Assembly: GCA_027490665.1 (NCBI GenBank)
Contig: JAIXXP010000067.1
Location: forward strand, 1-44,361
Origin: Cryomorphaceae bacterium
GTDB lineage: Bacteria; Bacteroidota; Bacteroidia; Flavobacteriales_D; Crocinitomicaceae
Length of the DNA: 44,361 nucleotides
Direction of reading: 5' to 3'
The notes beneath the pieces were generated by a model. The model saw only the letters and a program-made list of their open reading frames with translations, was not told the DNA's origin and ran no database searches. A program made the position numbers and the translations under genes. Of this stretch, positions 32,087 to 40,453 are shown one piece after another. Each line of letters starts with the position of its first letter. Position 1 is the stretch's first letter.

Positions 32087-32839
32087 TTACTGTGCCGGAT
32101 TAAATGCCAAACGCTTTTCGCGCTTGTTATAGGAAATTTGACCTATAAATTCTAGTAAACTAGCTGATGTTCCTCTTGCACTTACATTTCCATCGAATGA
32201 TGTAAAAGCGGTCTCTACACCACCTACATTTCTAAATTGGTATCCGCTTTTAGTCATTTGGCCACCATCGTAAGCTCTAATATCTAGCGACATCTGGCCA
32301 CTGGCCTTCATTGAATACCATATTGCCGAACAATCAATGGAAACGAGGTCATTTGGTCCAAATTTGGTGAGGTCAATTACGCAGGACTCCACGCCGTAAC
32401 CGGTGTTGTCTCCACTCCATTGCAAACCAGCGCTAGTGAATATATTTGATCGGTGAAAATACCCCAAAGGCCCAACACGAGTTGGTGTACGAATTTCAGT
32501 TTTTGTATCGAGGTCACGACCTCCATTTTGATCAAATTGATAAGTGATGACAAGGTAATCCGCAGGAAAGACAAGTGCCTCTGTTGAATCTTCACCTTGA
32601 CAACTACAGCATTTATCTAGAGCTCTATTGATTGAATTGATGGTGTGTAAAGAAAGTGCAGAGCAATTTTGTTTAGGCGTGTAATTGATTTGACGAAAAA
32701 CAAAATAAAGTAATCCGCCTGCGCCTAATAAAAAGCACAACCACGCAAACCAATAATAACGGAAGGAAAACCAACTGCCGCTGCGTATGCGCCTATACCA
32801 CCATTTACTTGTGCGAGATTGTGATTTGATTGAAGCCAT
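32087..32839 (-). CDS. Single-TM protein of a tandem pair, beta-rich periplasmic domain
   Basis: 250 aa. The N-terminus shares with the gene upstream the aromatic/basic pattern KWWYRRIR-x-GSWFSFRYYWF, one membrane helix (~28-50), then a helix ending LDKCCSC. The periplasmic domain is rich in strands (DYLVITYQFDQNGG, DLDTKTEIRTPTRVGPLGYF, VESCVIDLTKFG, QMSLDIRAYDGGQMTKSGYQ) and looks like a beta-sandwich with a 'DLDT' acidic loop that could bind metal. Family not recognised. 5 bp after its paralogue and 11 bp before the protease gene. Confidence 0.75.
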   Translation of the reverse strand: MASIKSQSRTSKWWYRRIRSGSWFSFRYYWFAWLCFLLGAGGLLYFVFRQINYTPKQNCSALSLHTINSINRALDKCCSCQGEDSTEALVFPADYLVITYQFDQNGGRDLDTKTEIRTPTRVGPLGYFHRSNIFTSAGLQWSGDNTGYGVESCVIDLTKFGPNDLVSIDCSAIWYSMKASGQMSLDIRAYDGGQMTKSGYQFRNVGGVETAFTSFDGNVSARGTSASLLEFIGQISYNKREKRLAFNPAQ

Positions 32840-32844
32840 GACTT

Positions 32845-33579
32845 TTATTCACAATAAATTTTGCATGATCCGAAACTCCAATTATGCATATCAGAATTGC
32901 TCCAAGTTCTCACTCTTTGTGGATACTTTTGTTGCAGAGGAGCAGGGTAATTATCTGTATTACAATGGTTATATCTGTCATCATTGATCCATTTTACGTT
33001 GTTAATTATTTTCGGACCTACAACATCTAAAAGGACTGCACCTCTAAAATTGGGTTTACTGTAAATAATTAAGTGTGTTCCTTGATCAATTGCAATTCCA
33101 TCAAATGTAGAATTAACAGCCTTAGGAAATGCGTTGGTGTTTTTTGAATAGAACCCAGATCCAACATATTCACTAAAATCATCTTCTTCATATATTTTGG
33201 AAATATTCATATTAACAGCGTTACCGCCCATAATTAAACCGCTAAAATGAACGCCGCAATTCTCTGTAGGAGCCTTTGGTATTGAGTCTTGAATTCTTTG
33301 TAAAGAATCCTGATTTTCATTAATTTGACTAAAATTTTGATTTGCACAACTACAACATGAATCGAGTTGCTTATTGATGATTTCTATGCTTTTTTCTATG
33401 CGCGTTGTGTCACAGCTTACTTTATCTTTATGTGTTAAAATGAAGTAAAGAAGAATTGCTGTACTGGCTATAAAAAACAACCAAACAAACCAATAATAGC
33501 GAAAAGCAAACCAATTCATGGTTCGTATCCAACGGTACCACCATTTTCTCGCAGTATGTGGCGCTACAATGGATCTCAT
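32845..33579 (-). CDS. Single-TM protein of a tandem pair, beta/gamma-crystallin-like periplasmic part
   Basis: 244 aa. The N-terminal signature KWWYRWIRTMNWFAFRYYWF, a membrane helix and INKQLDSCCSC match the 32087 protein. The C-terminal part differs completely: GTHLIIYSKPNFRGAVLLDV with later SNSDMHNWSFGSCKIY resembles beta/gamma-crystallin Greek-key motifs (Y-x-x-x-x-F-x-G, and a closing S-x-x-x). Such domains often bind Ca2+ or act as surface lectin-like modules. It starts inside the stop of the SrfA-like gene (4-bp overlap). Thus a common membrane stem carries two different periplasmic heads. Confidence 0.72.
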   Translation of the reverse strand: MRSIVAPHTARKWWYRWIRTMNWFAFRYYWFVWLFFIASTAILLYFILTHKDKVSCDTTRIEKSIEIINKQLDSCCSCANQNFSQINENQDSLQRIQDSIPKAPTENCGVHFSGLIMGGNAVNMNISKIYEEDDFSEYVGSGFYSKNTNAFPKAVNSTFDGIAIDQGTHLIIYSKPNFRGAVLLDVVGPKIINNVKWINDDRYNHCNTDNYPAPLQQKYPQRVRTWSNSDMHNWSFGSCKIYCE

Positions 33580-34475
33580 TGGTTTTCGGAATTGAGTTCA
33601 ACATTTTCACTACAGCGTTCTTTGATACGACCTTCTAGAAATTTGAGTTCGCGTTCTACTTTTTGGAATTCAGAACAGTCTGGTTTTTTGGTGCACTGCT
33701 TGGTTAAAAAGATGATAAGAAGGGTGTAAATGATCAGCAGCATGAGTCCCCAAAAGCGATAAGCCAACCATCTAAAGAATCTTTTGATATACTGCCAAAA
33801 GCTAAGTCGAGATCTTTCGGCCGTCGGATTTTCGTCTTCTTCTGGAAAAGCTTCGTCGTCAATTAAAATACTTTCATCTACTTGTTTGTTATCAACTCTA
33901 GGTTTCTCTAGGGGTAAAGGTTCTATCGGTTTGTTATTTTCGATAGGTTCAGTTGGTTGGTTGTTTTGTTGTGGTTCTAGTTTTTGCTCAACTGCTGGCG
34001 TTTCCGAAGGTTTAATTTGATCGCTTTCAAAACTAGAATTACCAAATTGTAGTTGATTTCTAAATTCCCAGCCCCAAATAATAGCCCAATTAGAACCATC
34101 GCTGATGAGCATGTTATTGTCTATATTGAAGGTGTCTTTGATCAGGTTACCCCAAGCTTTTTTTTCTGGATCATTGTTGTTGATCAGCGAACTTGTGATG
34201 TTTTTTATTTTTTGAATAAAAGTGAGATACTCTTGTTCAGTTTGTCTTTGCAACGGCTCTGGAAAGGAGCCAAGAAGTTGCATTTTCTGCTCGTTCATCC
34301 CATACCATTCGACATTATTTCCATTTACCACAGGTTGAGCCAGCCGATTCAACTCTTCTGGCTTCAATTGCGAACGCAAAAAAGATTGAATGCGGTCAAA
34401 CTTTTCATACAAATAGGATGAACCATGCGAGATGGGGCTATACTGTGAATTTTCAGTCGTGTAAATGAGATTCAT
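33576..34475 (-). CDS. SrfA-like N-terminal domain with C-terminal membrane anchor
   Basis: 299 aa. Residues 1-155 (NSQYSPISHGSSYLYEKFDR, LAQPVVNGNNVEWYGMNE, NMLISDGSNWAIIWGWEF) match the N-terminus of the protease-fused protein and resemble the N-terminal domain of SrfA of enterobacterial srfABC clusters. A Pro/Glu-rich linker (~155-225) and a membrane helix (~242-262, FWGLMLLIIYTLLIIFLTK) follow, then a short periplasmic coiled coil with Cys residues. It lacks the protease. It starts 4 bp after the SrfC-like stop, completing a SrfB-SrfC-SrfA order. Family assignment is from memory of SrfA motifs, so moderate. Confidence 0.68.
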   Translation of the reverse strand: MNLIYTTENSQYSPISHGSSYLYEKFDRIQSFLRSQLKPEELNRLAQPVVNGNNVEWYGMNEQKMQLLGSFPEPLQRQTEQEYLTFIQKIKNITSSLINNNDPEKKAWGNLIKDTFNIDNNMLISDGSNWAIIWGWEFRNQLQFGNSSFESDQIKPSETPAVEQKLEPQQNNQPTEPIENNKPIEPLPLEKPRVDNKQVDESILIDDEAFPEEDENPTAERSRLSFWQYIKRFFRWLAYRFWGLMLLIIYTLLIIFLTKQCTKKPDCSEFQKVERELKFLEGRIKERCSENVELNSENQ

Positions 34476-34479
34476 TATG

Positions 34480-37236
34480 TCATGCTAGTTTAAATTCAAC
34501 TTGTTGTAGCTCATCAATTAACTTGCTCAAGCTTCTATTTGTATCAAGATTATACTGTGCAAAACCACAATTAGAAATCATGGCTAACTTCATTTTTAAA
34601 ATATAGCGTTGGAAATTATCGACAAGTGGCGGATGAACAGCATCACGGGAATCCATTTTGTCATATATGGCTAGTAATTCTTCTTGCTGTTCTGTCGGAT
34701 TTTTTCGAGCCATTAATTTCAAATCTATTTGATATTCTTCTGCGATTTTCAAGACTTCTTCAACGCGCTCAGCTTGCATGAAATTCAAACCAAAATTGGA
34801 TGCAAAATCATTGATAAAAGCAGTGATAATTGCCGCTAAATATTCCTCAGTGTCTTTTGGTGCTGAAAGCAATTTGGTTTTTTGCTCATATAGTTCAATT
34901 AGTTCATTTCGAATTCCCAAAATTTCAAAGGTATCCATTAGGTTTTCGACTAATGCAACCATGGCCGATTTCTCTAAACCTTTATTCAGATAAGCACCGA
35001 AGTTGTCAATTTGGAGTTTTTCTTTCCAATGATCTAATATGCTATCTACCAGTTTGGTAGCGTTTGTGTGTATTGGATTTTCTAGCGCGAGGTCGAGGTC
35101 GATATCGCGAGCAATTAGGTATTGTTCGGTTGCTTCAATACTATCTAATTGCAATTTTTGACAAATGATACGCAGGTTTTCTTCTCGAGAAAGTTCGCTA
35201 GAAATATCAGGAAAAAGTTGTTTGAATATTTGATAATTTTCAGGTTCTTGTCTTTTTTGTGCATTGAGGAAATTACTGTGTATGATGTTATAGACTTCAA
35301 TGTCATTTAAAGAGAGCGCGTTGAGAAAATCCGGGAAATTAAACGAGCCATGGCTATACATTTGCAATAGAGAAAGGCCAATTTCATTAGCTTTCTTAAA
35401 TGCTACTTTGCGCTTTTCATCAAGATTGTCCGAAACGTGGTGTTTGCCGAGTTTGGTTAGTAATTGATTTTTGTGCTGCCCAAGTGCCAAAGCAAATTTA
35501 TTCATTTTGACATAATTGCTAGCTGCAGGCATTAGTTTTTCAATGATGAGGTCACTACCATCTTTATTCGGTGCTGCGGATAGGTCCCAACTGCGTTCTG
35601 CGTCCTCAAAGTGTTTTTGCACAAAAGGGTTTGCTAAGAAGCTTTCCCGCAAATTTTGCATGTGTAATTGTCTTTCAGCTTTGATACGCGTTTCAATGCC
35701 ATCTACTCTTTCGAAGGTATCTGTTGAATACTTGAAATCGCGAAGGAAGAAAAAGTTAGAAAACTCGGACTGCTTTTCTGTCCAGTTGATATGCCATCGG
35801 TATTTTAAGGTGATTTGTTCTTCAAAAAATCTTCGGAATCGGTTGTCCCATTTGTAACTGACGTCGTGGTCGTCGTTGACTGGATCAAAAGCAAGTTGCC
35901 TATTGAAGAAAGTCATGATCACAAAAAGTGGCGATGTGGGCAATCCTTTTAGGGTTTCTTCTCGCTCTGTGGCATCCTTACCGATATTATTCGAAATCCA
36001 TTCAAAAAGTAGATCAGAGATGCTATTGACCTCAATTTTTTCGTCTTTTAAACAAAAGAGTAGATTGTTGATCTCAAAGTCGGAACTATACTTGTTAAAA
36101 AGGAAAGAAACTTTACCTCTAAGGAACATTCTGACAACGATCAAATCTTTGATCATTTCTTTGGTAAATTCTTCTCTACTTCTTGCGCCTGGAAAGTCTA
36201 GTAAATCAGTGTTTTGTAGAAACGGTTTGTGATCAGCAATTTGTGGGTCAACATTTAGCGTCACTTCTGCAGTTAACGCACTCAATTTGGCAATTTCGAT
36301 GTCAACAATTTGCTGATTGGGCAATTGAACTTTATACACATCAGAAGTTGTGTGGAGGTGATCGAGTTGTTGCACATCTAAGACAGCCCCTTGGGTTCTT
36401 AAAATGGCTTTTTCGTCTAAATAGATGATACGCGCAAATTGAAGTGCTTGTAAACCGTTGATGAGATGATTGAAGATTTTGGTAATTTCTTCGTCTTTAC
36501 ACCAAATGAGCTCAAAAATACCACCCCATTCAGCATGTGGAATTTTGTCGATAATTGCTCCGAGTTCATACCAAAATCCGGATTGCTCTATGGTTTGAAT
36601 ATTTTGACTATTCTTCTTAAAGTTTTGCTTGAAATACATGGCGGTATTCCAAATGTCATCTTCGGTAAGCGCCTGCTGACAAGAGGGCTGATTGCCATAT
36701 TTTTCTTTTAATTCTTGAATTTTATCTTTGAATTCTTGCGCAGACGGGTAACTTTCGAGTTTGGAAATATCGGAGAAGAAAGCATCGGCAAGGATATTGA
36801 CAACATCGCTGGCACTTAGGATTTTTGTTTGAATTGGAAAGGCTTCTGTCCCTAGGTAAGAATCAATGGTAAAGCGCGTCACTACACCGGTACTTTCTGC
36901 ATTGTTTCCCGCAGGGTTGATTTCCGATAGAAAATCCAGTTGTTTGTTCCCTATGTTTACTTTTAATGGTGCAGCATTAACACTTAGAATATTTTGAACT
37001 AAATAAGACTTCCCAACCTGACTAATTCCAAAAATCGCAAAAACAGGTTTAGATTTGATTGATTTTTTAATCGTGGCAATTTGTGCACGGTTTTTTTTGA
37101 TCTCAACACTTATTTGGTCGCGTTCTTCGTATTTCAGATTGGCTCTTGTCCAGGCATCGGCCTCGCTGTAGAGGCTATAGAGTTGTTCGCAATTTTGCTC
37201 CAATTTTTGAGCAATATCTTTATTGTAGTTTATCAT
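34480..37236 (-). CDS. SrfC-like dynamin-type GTPase (putative virulence factor family)
   Basis: 918 aa. G1 is PVFAIFGISQVGKSYLVQNI (P-loop G70-x4-G75-K76-S77); the segment ESTGVVTRFTI holds the switch I Thr; G3 is TDLLDFPGARSR (~346-357). The C-terminal ~450 residues are all-helical, as in dynamin-like proteins. This matches the SrfC family, encoded next to srfB. The canonical N/T-K-x-D G4 motif is not obvious, so base specificity is uncertain. It begins 3 bp after the SrfB stop. Probably a membrane-associated mechano-GTPase; function unproven in any organism I can name with confidence. Confidence 0.82.
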   Translation of the reverse strand: MINYNKDIAQKLEQNCEQLYSLYSEADAWTRANLKYEERDQISVEIKKNRAQIATIKKSIKSKPVFAIFGISQVGKSYLVQNILSVNAAPLKVNIGNKQLDFLSEINPAGNNAESTGVVTRFTIDSYLGTEAFPIQTKILSASDVVNILADAFFSDISKLESYPSAQEFKDKIQELKEKYGNQPSCQQALTEDDIWNTAMYFKQNFKKNSQNIQTIEQSGFWYELGAIIDKIPHAEWGGIFELIWCKDEEITKIFNHLINGLQALQFARIIYLDEKAILRTQGAVLDVQQLDHLHTTSDVYKVQLPNQQIVDIEIAKLSALTAEVTLNVDPQIADHKPFLQNTDLLDFPGARSREEFTKEMIKDLIVVRMFLRGKVSFLFNKYSSDFEINNLLFCLKDEKIEVNSISDLLFEWISNNIGKDATEREETLKGLPTSPLFVIMTFFNRQLAFDPVNDDHDVSYKWDNRFRRFFEEQITLKYRWHINWTEKQSEFSNFFFLRDFKYSTDTFERVDGIETRIKAERQLHMQNLRESFLANPFVQKHFEDAERSWDLSAAPNKDGSDLIIEKLMPAASNYVKMNKFALALGQHKNQLLTKLGKHHVSDNLDEKRKVAFKKANEIGLSLLQMYSHGSFNFPDFLNALSLNDIEVYNIIHSNFLNAQKRQEPENYQIFKQLFPDISSELSREENLRIICQKLQLDSIEATEQYLIARDIDLDLALENPIHTNATKLVDSILDHWKEKLQIDNFGAYLNKGLEKSAMVALVENLMDTFEILGIRNELIELYEQKTKLLSAPKDTEEYLAAIITAFINDFASNFGLNFMQAERVEEVLKIAEEYQIDLKLMARKNPTEQQEELLAIYDKMDSRDAVHPPLVDNFQRYILKMKLAMISNCGFAQYNLDTNRSLSKLIDELQQVEFKLA

Positions 37237-37239
37237 GAT

Positions 37240-40200
37240 TTAATCGATAGAAAGGTTAAACTCACCGGAATCAAGCCAATGGCCTTCTTCAAATTCAAGT
37301 GTTTGCAATTTAAGTTCAAAATTCAATTTTGAAATATCACTCAAATCTTTGTCTTGTATGTAATCGATTTTGAGTTTTTCCTTGTCTTTTTCGTACTCTC
37401 TTCGGACGGTGATTTTAAAAGGTAATTTACCTCGGAGTTGATTTTTGCGATTTTCAACGACGTCTGTGATACTCGTTGCTTGGGAGTGTAATTGCAGCCC
37501 TAGTTGTTCGCGAATATTGACGTTGTTAAATTGAAAAGTATAAAGGTGTTTTGCGGGATAATTACTCGAATTGATTCTTTTGAAACCTATGTGATAAGGC
37601 AAATCGTAAATCATGAATTCTGCTTCTTCTTCATTTTCAAGCATGAAGGAGTTTTTGATTCTATTTTTTTCTAAGTTACCCAGGAAGTGTGCAGTAGACT
37701 TAAGCTCGTTTTTTAAACTGGTTGTATCGATACGGAAACGATCTAATTTAAAAATTTTACCCCCCATCATGGCAAGCAAGCTACCTACGGTAACTACTGT
37801 TTTTGGATCGTTTATTTTTCCATGATTGTCAGAAAACGGATACCATTTGCCAATCCAGTATGAATTGAGATTAATCAAACGATTTGGATTGACTGGATGG
37901 AATTTCATAAATTGATTGTGCAGGGCATGTAAGCTAAATGGCCTTCCGGAGAGCAAAATGATGTCACAATTATACAAGTGCATGATTTTGGTAATTTGCT
38001 CAAAAATTTTAGAGTAGGTGAGTTGAATGATTTCATTTACTTTCACTGGATTTAAATTCCAAATTAGCGCTTGAAATTTGAAGCCGAAGGAGCGTTCGAA
38101 ATATTCTAACAAATGTTTATTTGGTGGAGCCGCTGCAAATAAATCGTCGTAGGTGAGGGTTTGGGAGTAAGAGCTTGGTTCGTTTGCAATGGAGAGATAC
38201 TTTAGCGCTATGGGTATACCAATTTGATTGATAAAACTTACGCGCATCATTTTTGCTTTGTGATCTATTTTTGCTGAATTCCTACCGAAAAATCCATTGA
38301 TTTTGGATGTCATGTCAGGAATTTGAAGTGCTTTGCCATGATTGAGTATTACTCCTGAGCAATTGTCATGCTTGGTTGCAACTTGTTTGCCTTCCAAAAT
38401 GATCTCTTGAATGATGTTTTTTAAAAGTTCATCGCCGGCTAAATTGAAACTTTCAGAGTAAACTGGTTGAGGGGAGATAGTAGTAGATTCGTGGTGGCTG
38501 TAACTATAATTACAAATCATTAAATCTGTGGTGCCCGCACCGATATCTAGAGATCCGATCGTAAGGTTGCGGTCTTTCTCTTTGTTGGCAAAAGGCGATT
38601 TGCCATAGAGTTTGAAAAACAAGTCTGCATTGCCATCAAATTTATGTTTGATTGCACCGTACATATAAAGTATTTGTGCAGCGGTAGCTTCGTCGTAAGC
38701 CCAATCGGTACGTTTTTCGAGTTGGGATTCGTCATATTTCAAATCGCGAAGCGCCGGGATGATTTCAATTTGTTCGTTGACGAATGATAAATTCCGTTCG
38801 TTGTTGATGACGTTGTTGAAATTCTGAAAGAGGATAAATGCATCATTGGCACACTGACGCAATGCAATTTGTTCTTCGCGTATCATGGCCGTCGGACAGC
38901 TAATAATGAGGCGCTTGAGGCGTCTTCTACTTTGAGTCTGACCATGAGAAGATCTGAATTCAAAAGAATTGATTTGTCTGGAGGCTTGTGCAATCAATTC
39001 AAGAAAAACAAAAGTCATTAATGACCTTCTTGAAAATTTTGCGCTTGTGCCGAATATACCGTCAGTACATAAGGAGCCGTCACTTTTGAGTTGTTCGGAA
39101 AGCCCCCTTAAAAAGACACTTTTGGGGATGTCATCTGAGTTGTCGTAAAAATTCCAATCGGTTTCGGCAGGTGCTTGATCCCATAAATAACGTTTGGGGC
39201 TCGAGTGGAATGATTTTGATTCATTTCTAATGCCTTGATCTACGTCGGCATGGTTAATGAGTCTTTCTGCTTCATCGCCAATGCGCACAAAGCTCGGCCA
39301 TTTAAATTTGGCAAATTGATTTAGATTGGTAATGTTGTTTCCGAGGTCTGGTTGCTTGAACACGAGTCTTGTTGAAAAAGAGGTGTTGTAGCGTTTATAA
39401 GATTGTGTTAAATCAATTAACTCAAGTTGCTTTACTTTATTTAGATTGAAATTGAGGTCGTTAGGATTTTCAAAAAGCAGGGCGCATGTATGAGAATTAC
39501 CGATGTCAATGGACATATCTACGTCAATTAAACCAGCTTTATCTGATAAAAGTTGAATGCTTGGAAAGGCGTCTTGTGAGCGTAAAAATCGGATGAGGTA
39601 TATATAAGAGGCAATGTGTTTTGTTTGTGAATCTCCTTCCTCAAATTTGAAATAAGTACGCACATATTCTTCGACCCATTGGCAATCTGTGAGCGGGTCA
39701 AAGTAGGCTAATACCAGGTCTTCGTTGTCGCAAAGTTTAAACTTATTTTCTTGTGGATTTTCACTTAAGAGCGGGCTGTGAATTTCAGCATCTGTTTTGG
39801 CTAAGGAGGTGTCTACAGCCAAAACTACTTCAATTTCTTCTTTGCTTATAGATTTAATATAAACTCTGACCCAATCAATAGGACCAAAAAAATCTTGGTT
39901 AATTGCATTGTTTTTGAAAACGGGAAGGGGTAGCCATTTGCCTTCTAGTGTTCTTAAAACTTGGAGGATATTTCCGATTTCAAAAACTTGAGGTTGTCCG
40001 TCGTAAAAGGTTTTGATATCATTTGCCCTGAAATCAAAATTGGCATGTTCAGATTTGGATGCTGGAATTTTTGGATAATCTCGTTTTCTGATAAAACAAT
40101 CGTTTTCATTTAGATAGATGAGTTCTTCTAACCAAAAACGTTTTCTGATCATATCAACATCCTCAAAATAAACAAATTTGAGTTGTCTGAGCTTGTCAAC

Positions 40201-40266
40201 TTCGATTTTCGTTTTGAACGAATGAAATTGAACACCGGTGTTACTAATAAGGGTGATTTCTGACAT
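37240..40266 (-). CDS. srfB: SrfB-like actin/Hsp70-fold ATPase
   Basis: 1008 aa, the usual length of virulence factor SrfB. After an N-terminal region of ~245 residues, the actin/Hsp70 nucleotide fold shows phosphate-1 VDMSIDIGNSHTCALLFE (~247-264), phosphate-2 TIGSLDIGAGTTDLMI (~568-583) and adenosine-type IILLSGRPFSLHALHNQF (~766-783). SrfB/SrfC pairs occur in scattered bacteria, with an Enterobacterial srfABC operon as the reference. It is the first gene of the 15-gene minus-strand run and is divergent from the SHOCT-like gene at 40454, with 187 bp of regulatory DNA between. The C-terminal ~200 residues are beta-rich and probably contact partners. Confidence 0.87.
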   Translation of the reverse strand: MSEITLISNTGVQFHSFKTKIEVDKLRQLKFVYFEDVDMIRKRFWLEELIYLNENDCFIRKRDYPKIPASKSEHANFDFRANDIKTFYDGQPQVFEIGNILQVLRTLEGKWLPLPVFKNNAINQDFFGPIDWVRVYIKSISKEEIEVVLAVDTSLAKTDAEIHSPLLSENPQENKFKLCDNEDLVLAYFDPLTDCQWVEEYVRTYFKFEEGDSQTKHIASYIYLIRFLRSQDAFPSIQLLSDKAGLIDVDMSIDIGNSHTCALLFENPNDLNFNLNKVKQLELIDLTQSYKRYNTSFSTRLVFKQPDLGNNITNLNQFAKFKWPSFVRIGDEAERLINHADVDQGIRNESKSFHSSPKRYLWDQAPAETDWNFYDNSDDIPKSVFLRGLSEQLKSDGSLCTDGIFGTSAKFSRRSLMTFVFLELIAQASRQINSFEFRSSHGQTQSRRRLKRLIISCPTAMIREEQIALRQCANDAFILFQNFNNVINNERNLSFVNEQIEIIPALRDLKYDESQLEKRTDWAYDEATAAQILYMYGAIKHKFDGNADLFFKLYGKSPFANKEKDRNLTIGSLDIGAGTTDLMICNYSYSHHESTTISPQPVYSESFNLAGDELLKNIIQEIILEGKQVATKHDNCSGVILNHGKALQIPDMTSKINGFFGRNSAKIDHKAKMMRVSFINQIGIPIALKYLSIANEPSSYSQTLTYDDLFAAAPPNKHLLEYFERSFGFKFQALIWNLNPVKVNEIIQLTYSKIFEQITKIMHLYNCDIILLSGRPFSLHALHNQFMKFHPVNPNRLINLNSYWIGKWYPFSDNHGKINDPKTVVTVGSLLAMMGGKIFKLDRFRIDTTSLKNELKSTAHFLGNLEKNRIKNSFMLENEEEAEFMIYDLPYHIGFKRINSSNYPAKHLYTFQFNNVNIREQLGLQLHSQATSITDVVENRKNQLRGKLPFKITVRREYEKDKEKLKIDYIQDKDLSDISKLNFELKLQTLEFEEGHWLDSGEFNLSID

Positions 40267-40453
40267 TTTGTACGCCTATTGAATTGAAACGCTACAGTTT
40301 CTGAATTGCTATTTTATTGAATTTAGATAAATTTATAAAGAATCAATTAAACTAGCGCATGATTGACGATGTTAATTAGGGTGACCCCTATTTGCCCCTA
40401 ATTTATTTCTTAAAATTGGTAGCTTTTCGTAAATTGTCATCTAAAATTGTTAG
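40267..40453. promoter_or_regulatory. Divergent control region of the SrfB operon and 40454 gene
   Basis: The 187-bp gap must hold both promoters. It contains an inverted repeat AATTAGGG (40374..40381) / CCCTAATT (40396..40403), arms 14 bp apart. A second one is CATCTAA (40438..40444) / TTAGATG (40450..40456), whose right arm contains the ATG of the plus-strand gene. A weak plus-strand -7-like TAGCTTTT lies at 40420. The first repeat is a candidate operator; the second could form an RNA hairpin that hides the start codon. Confidence 0.5.
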
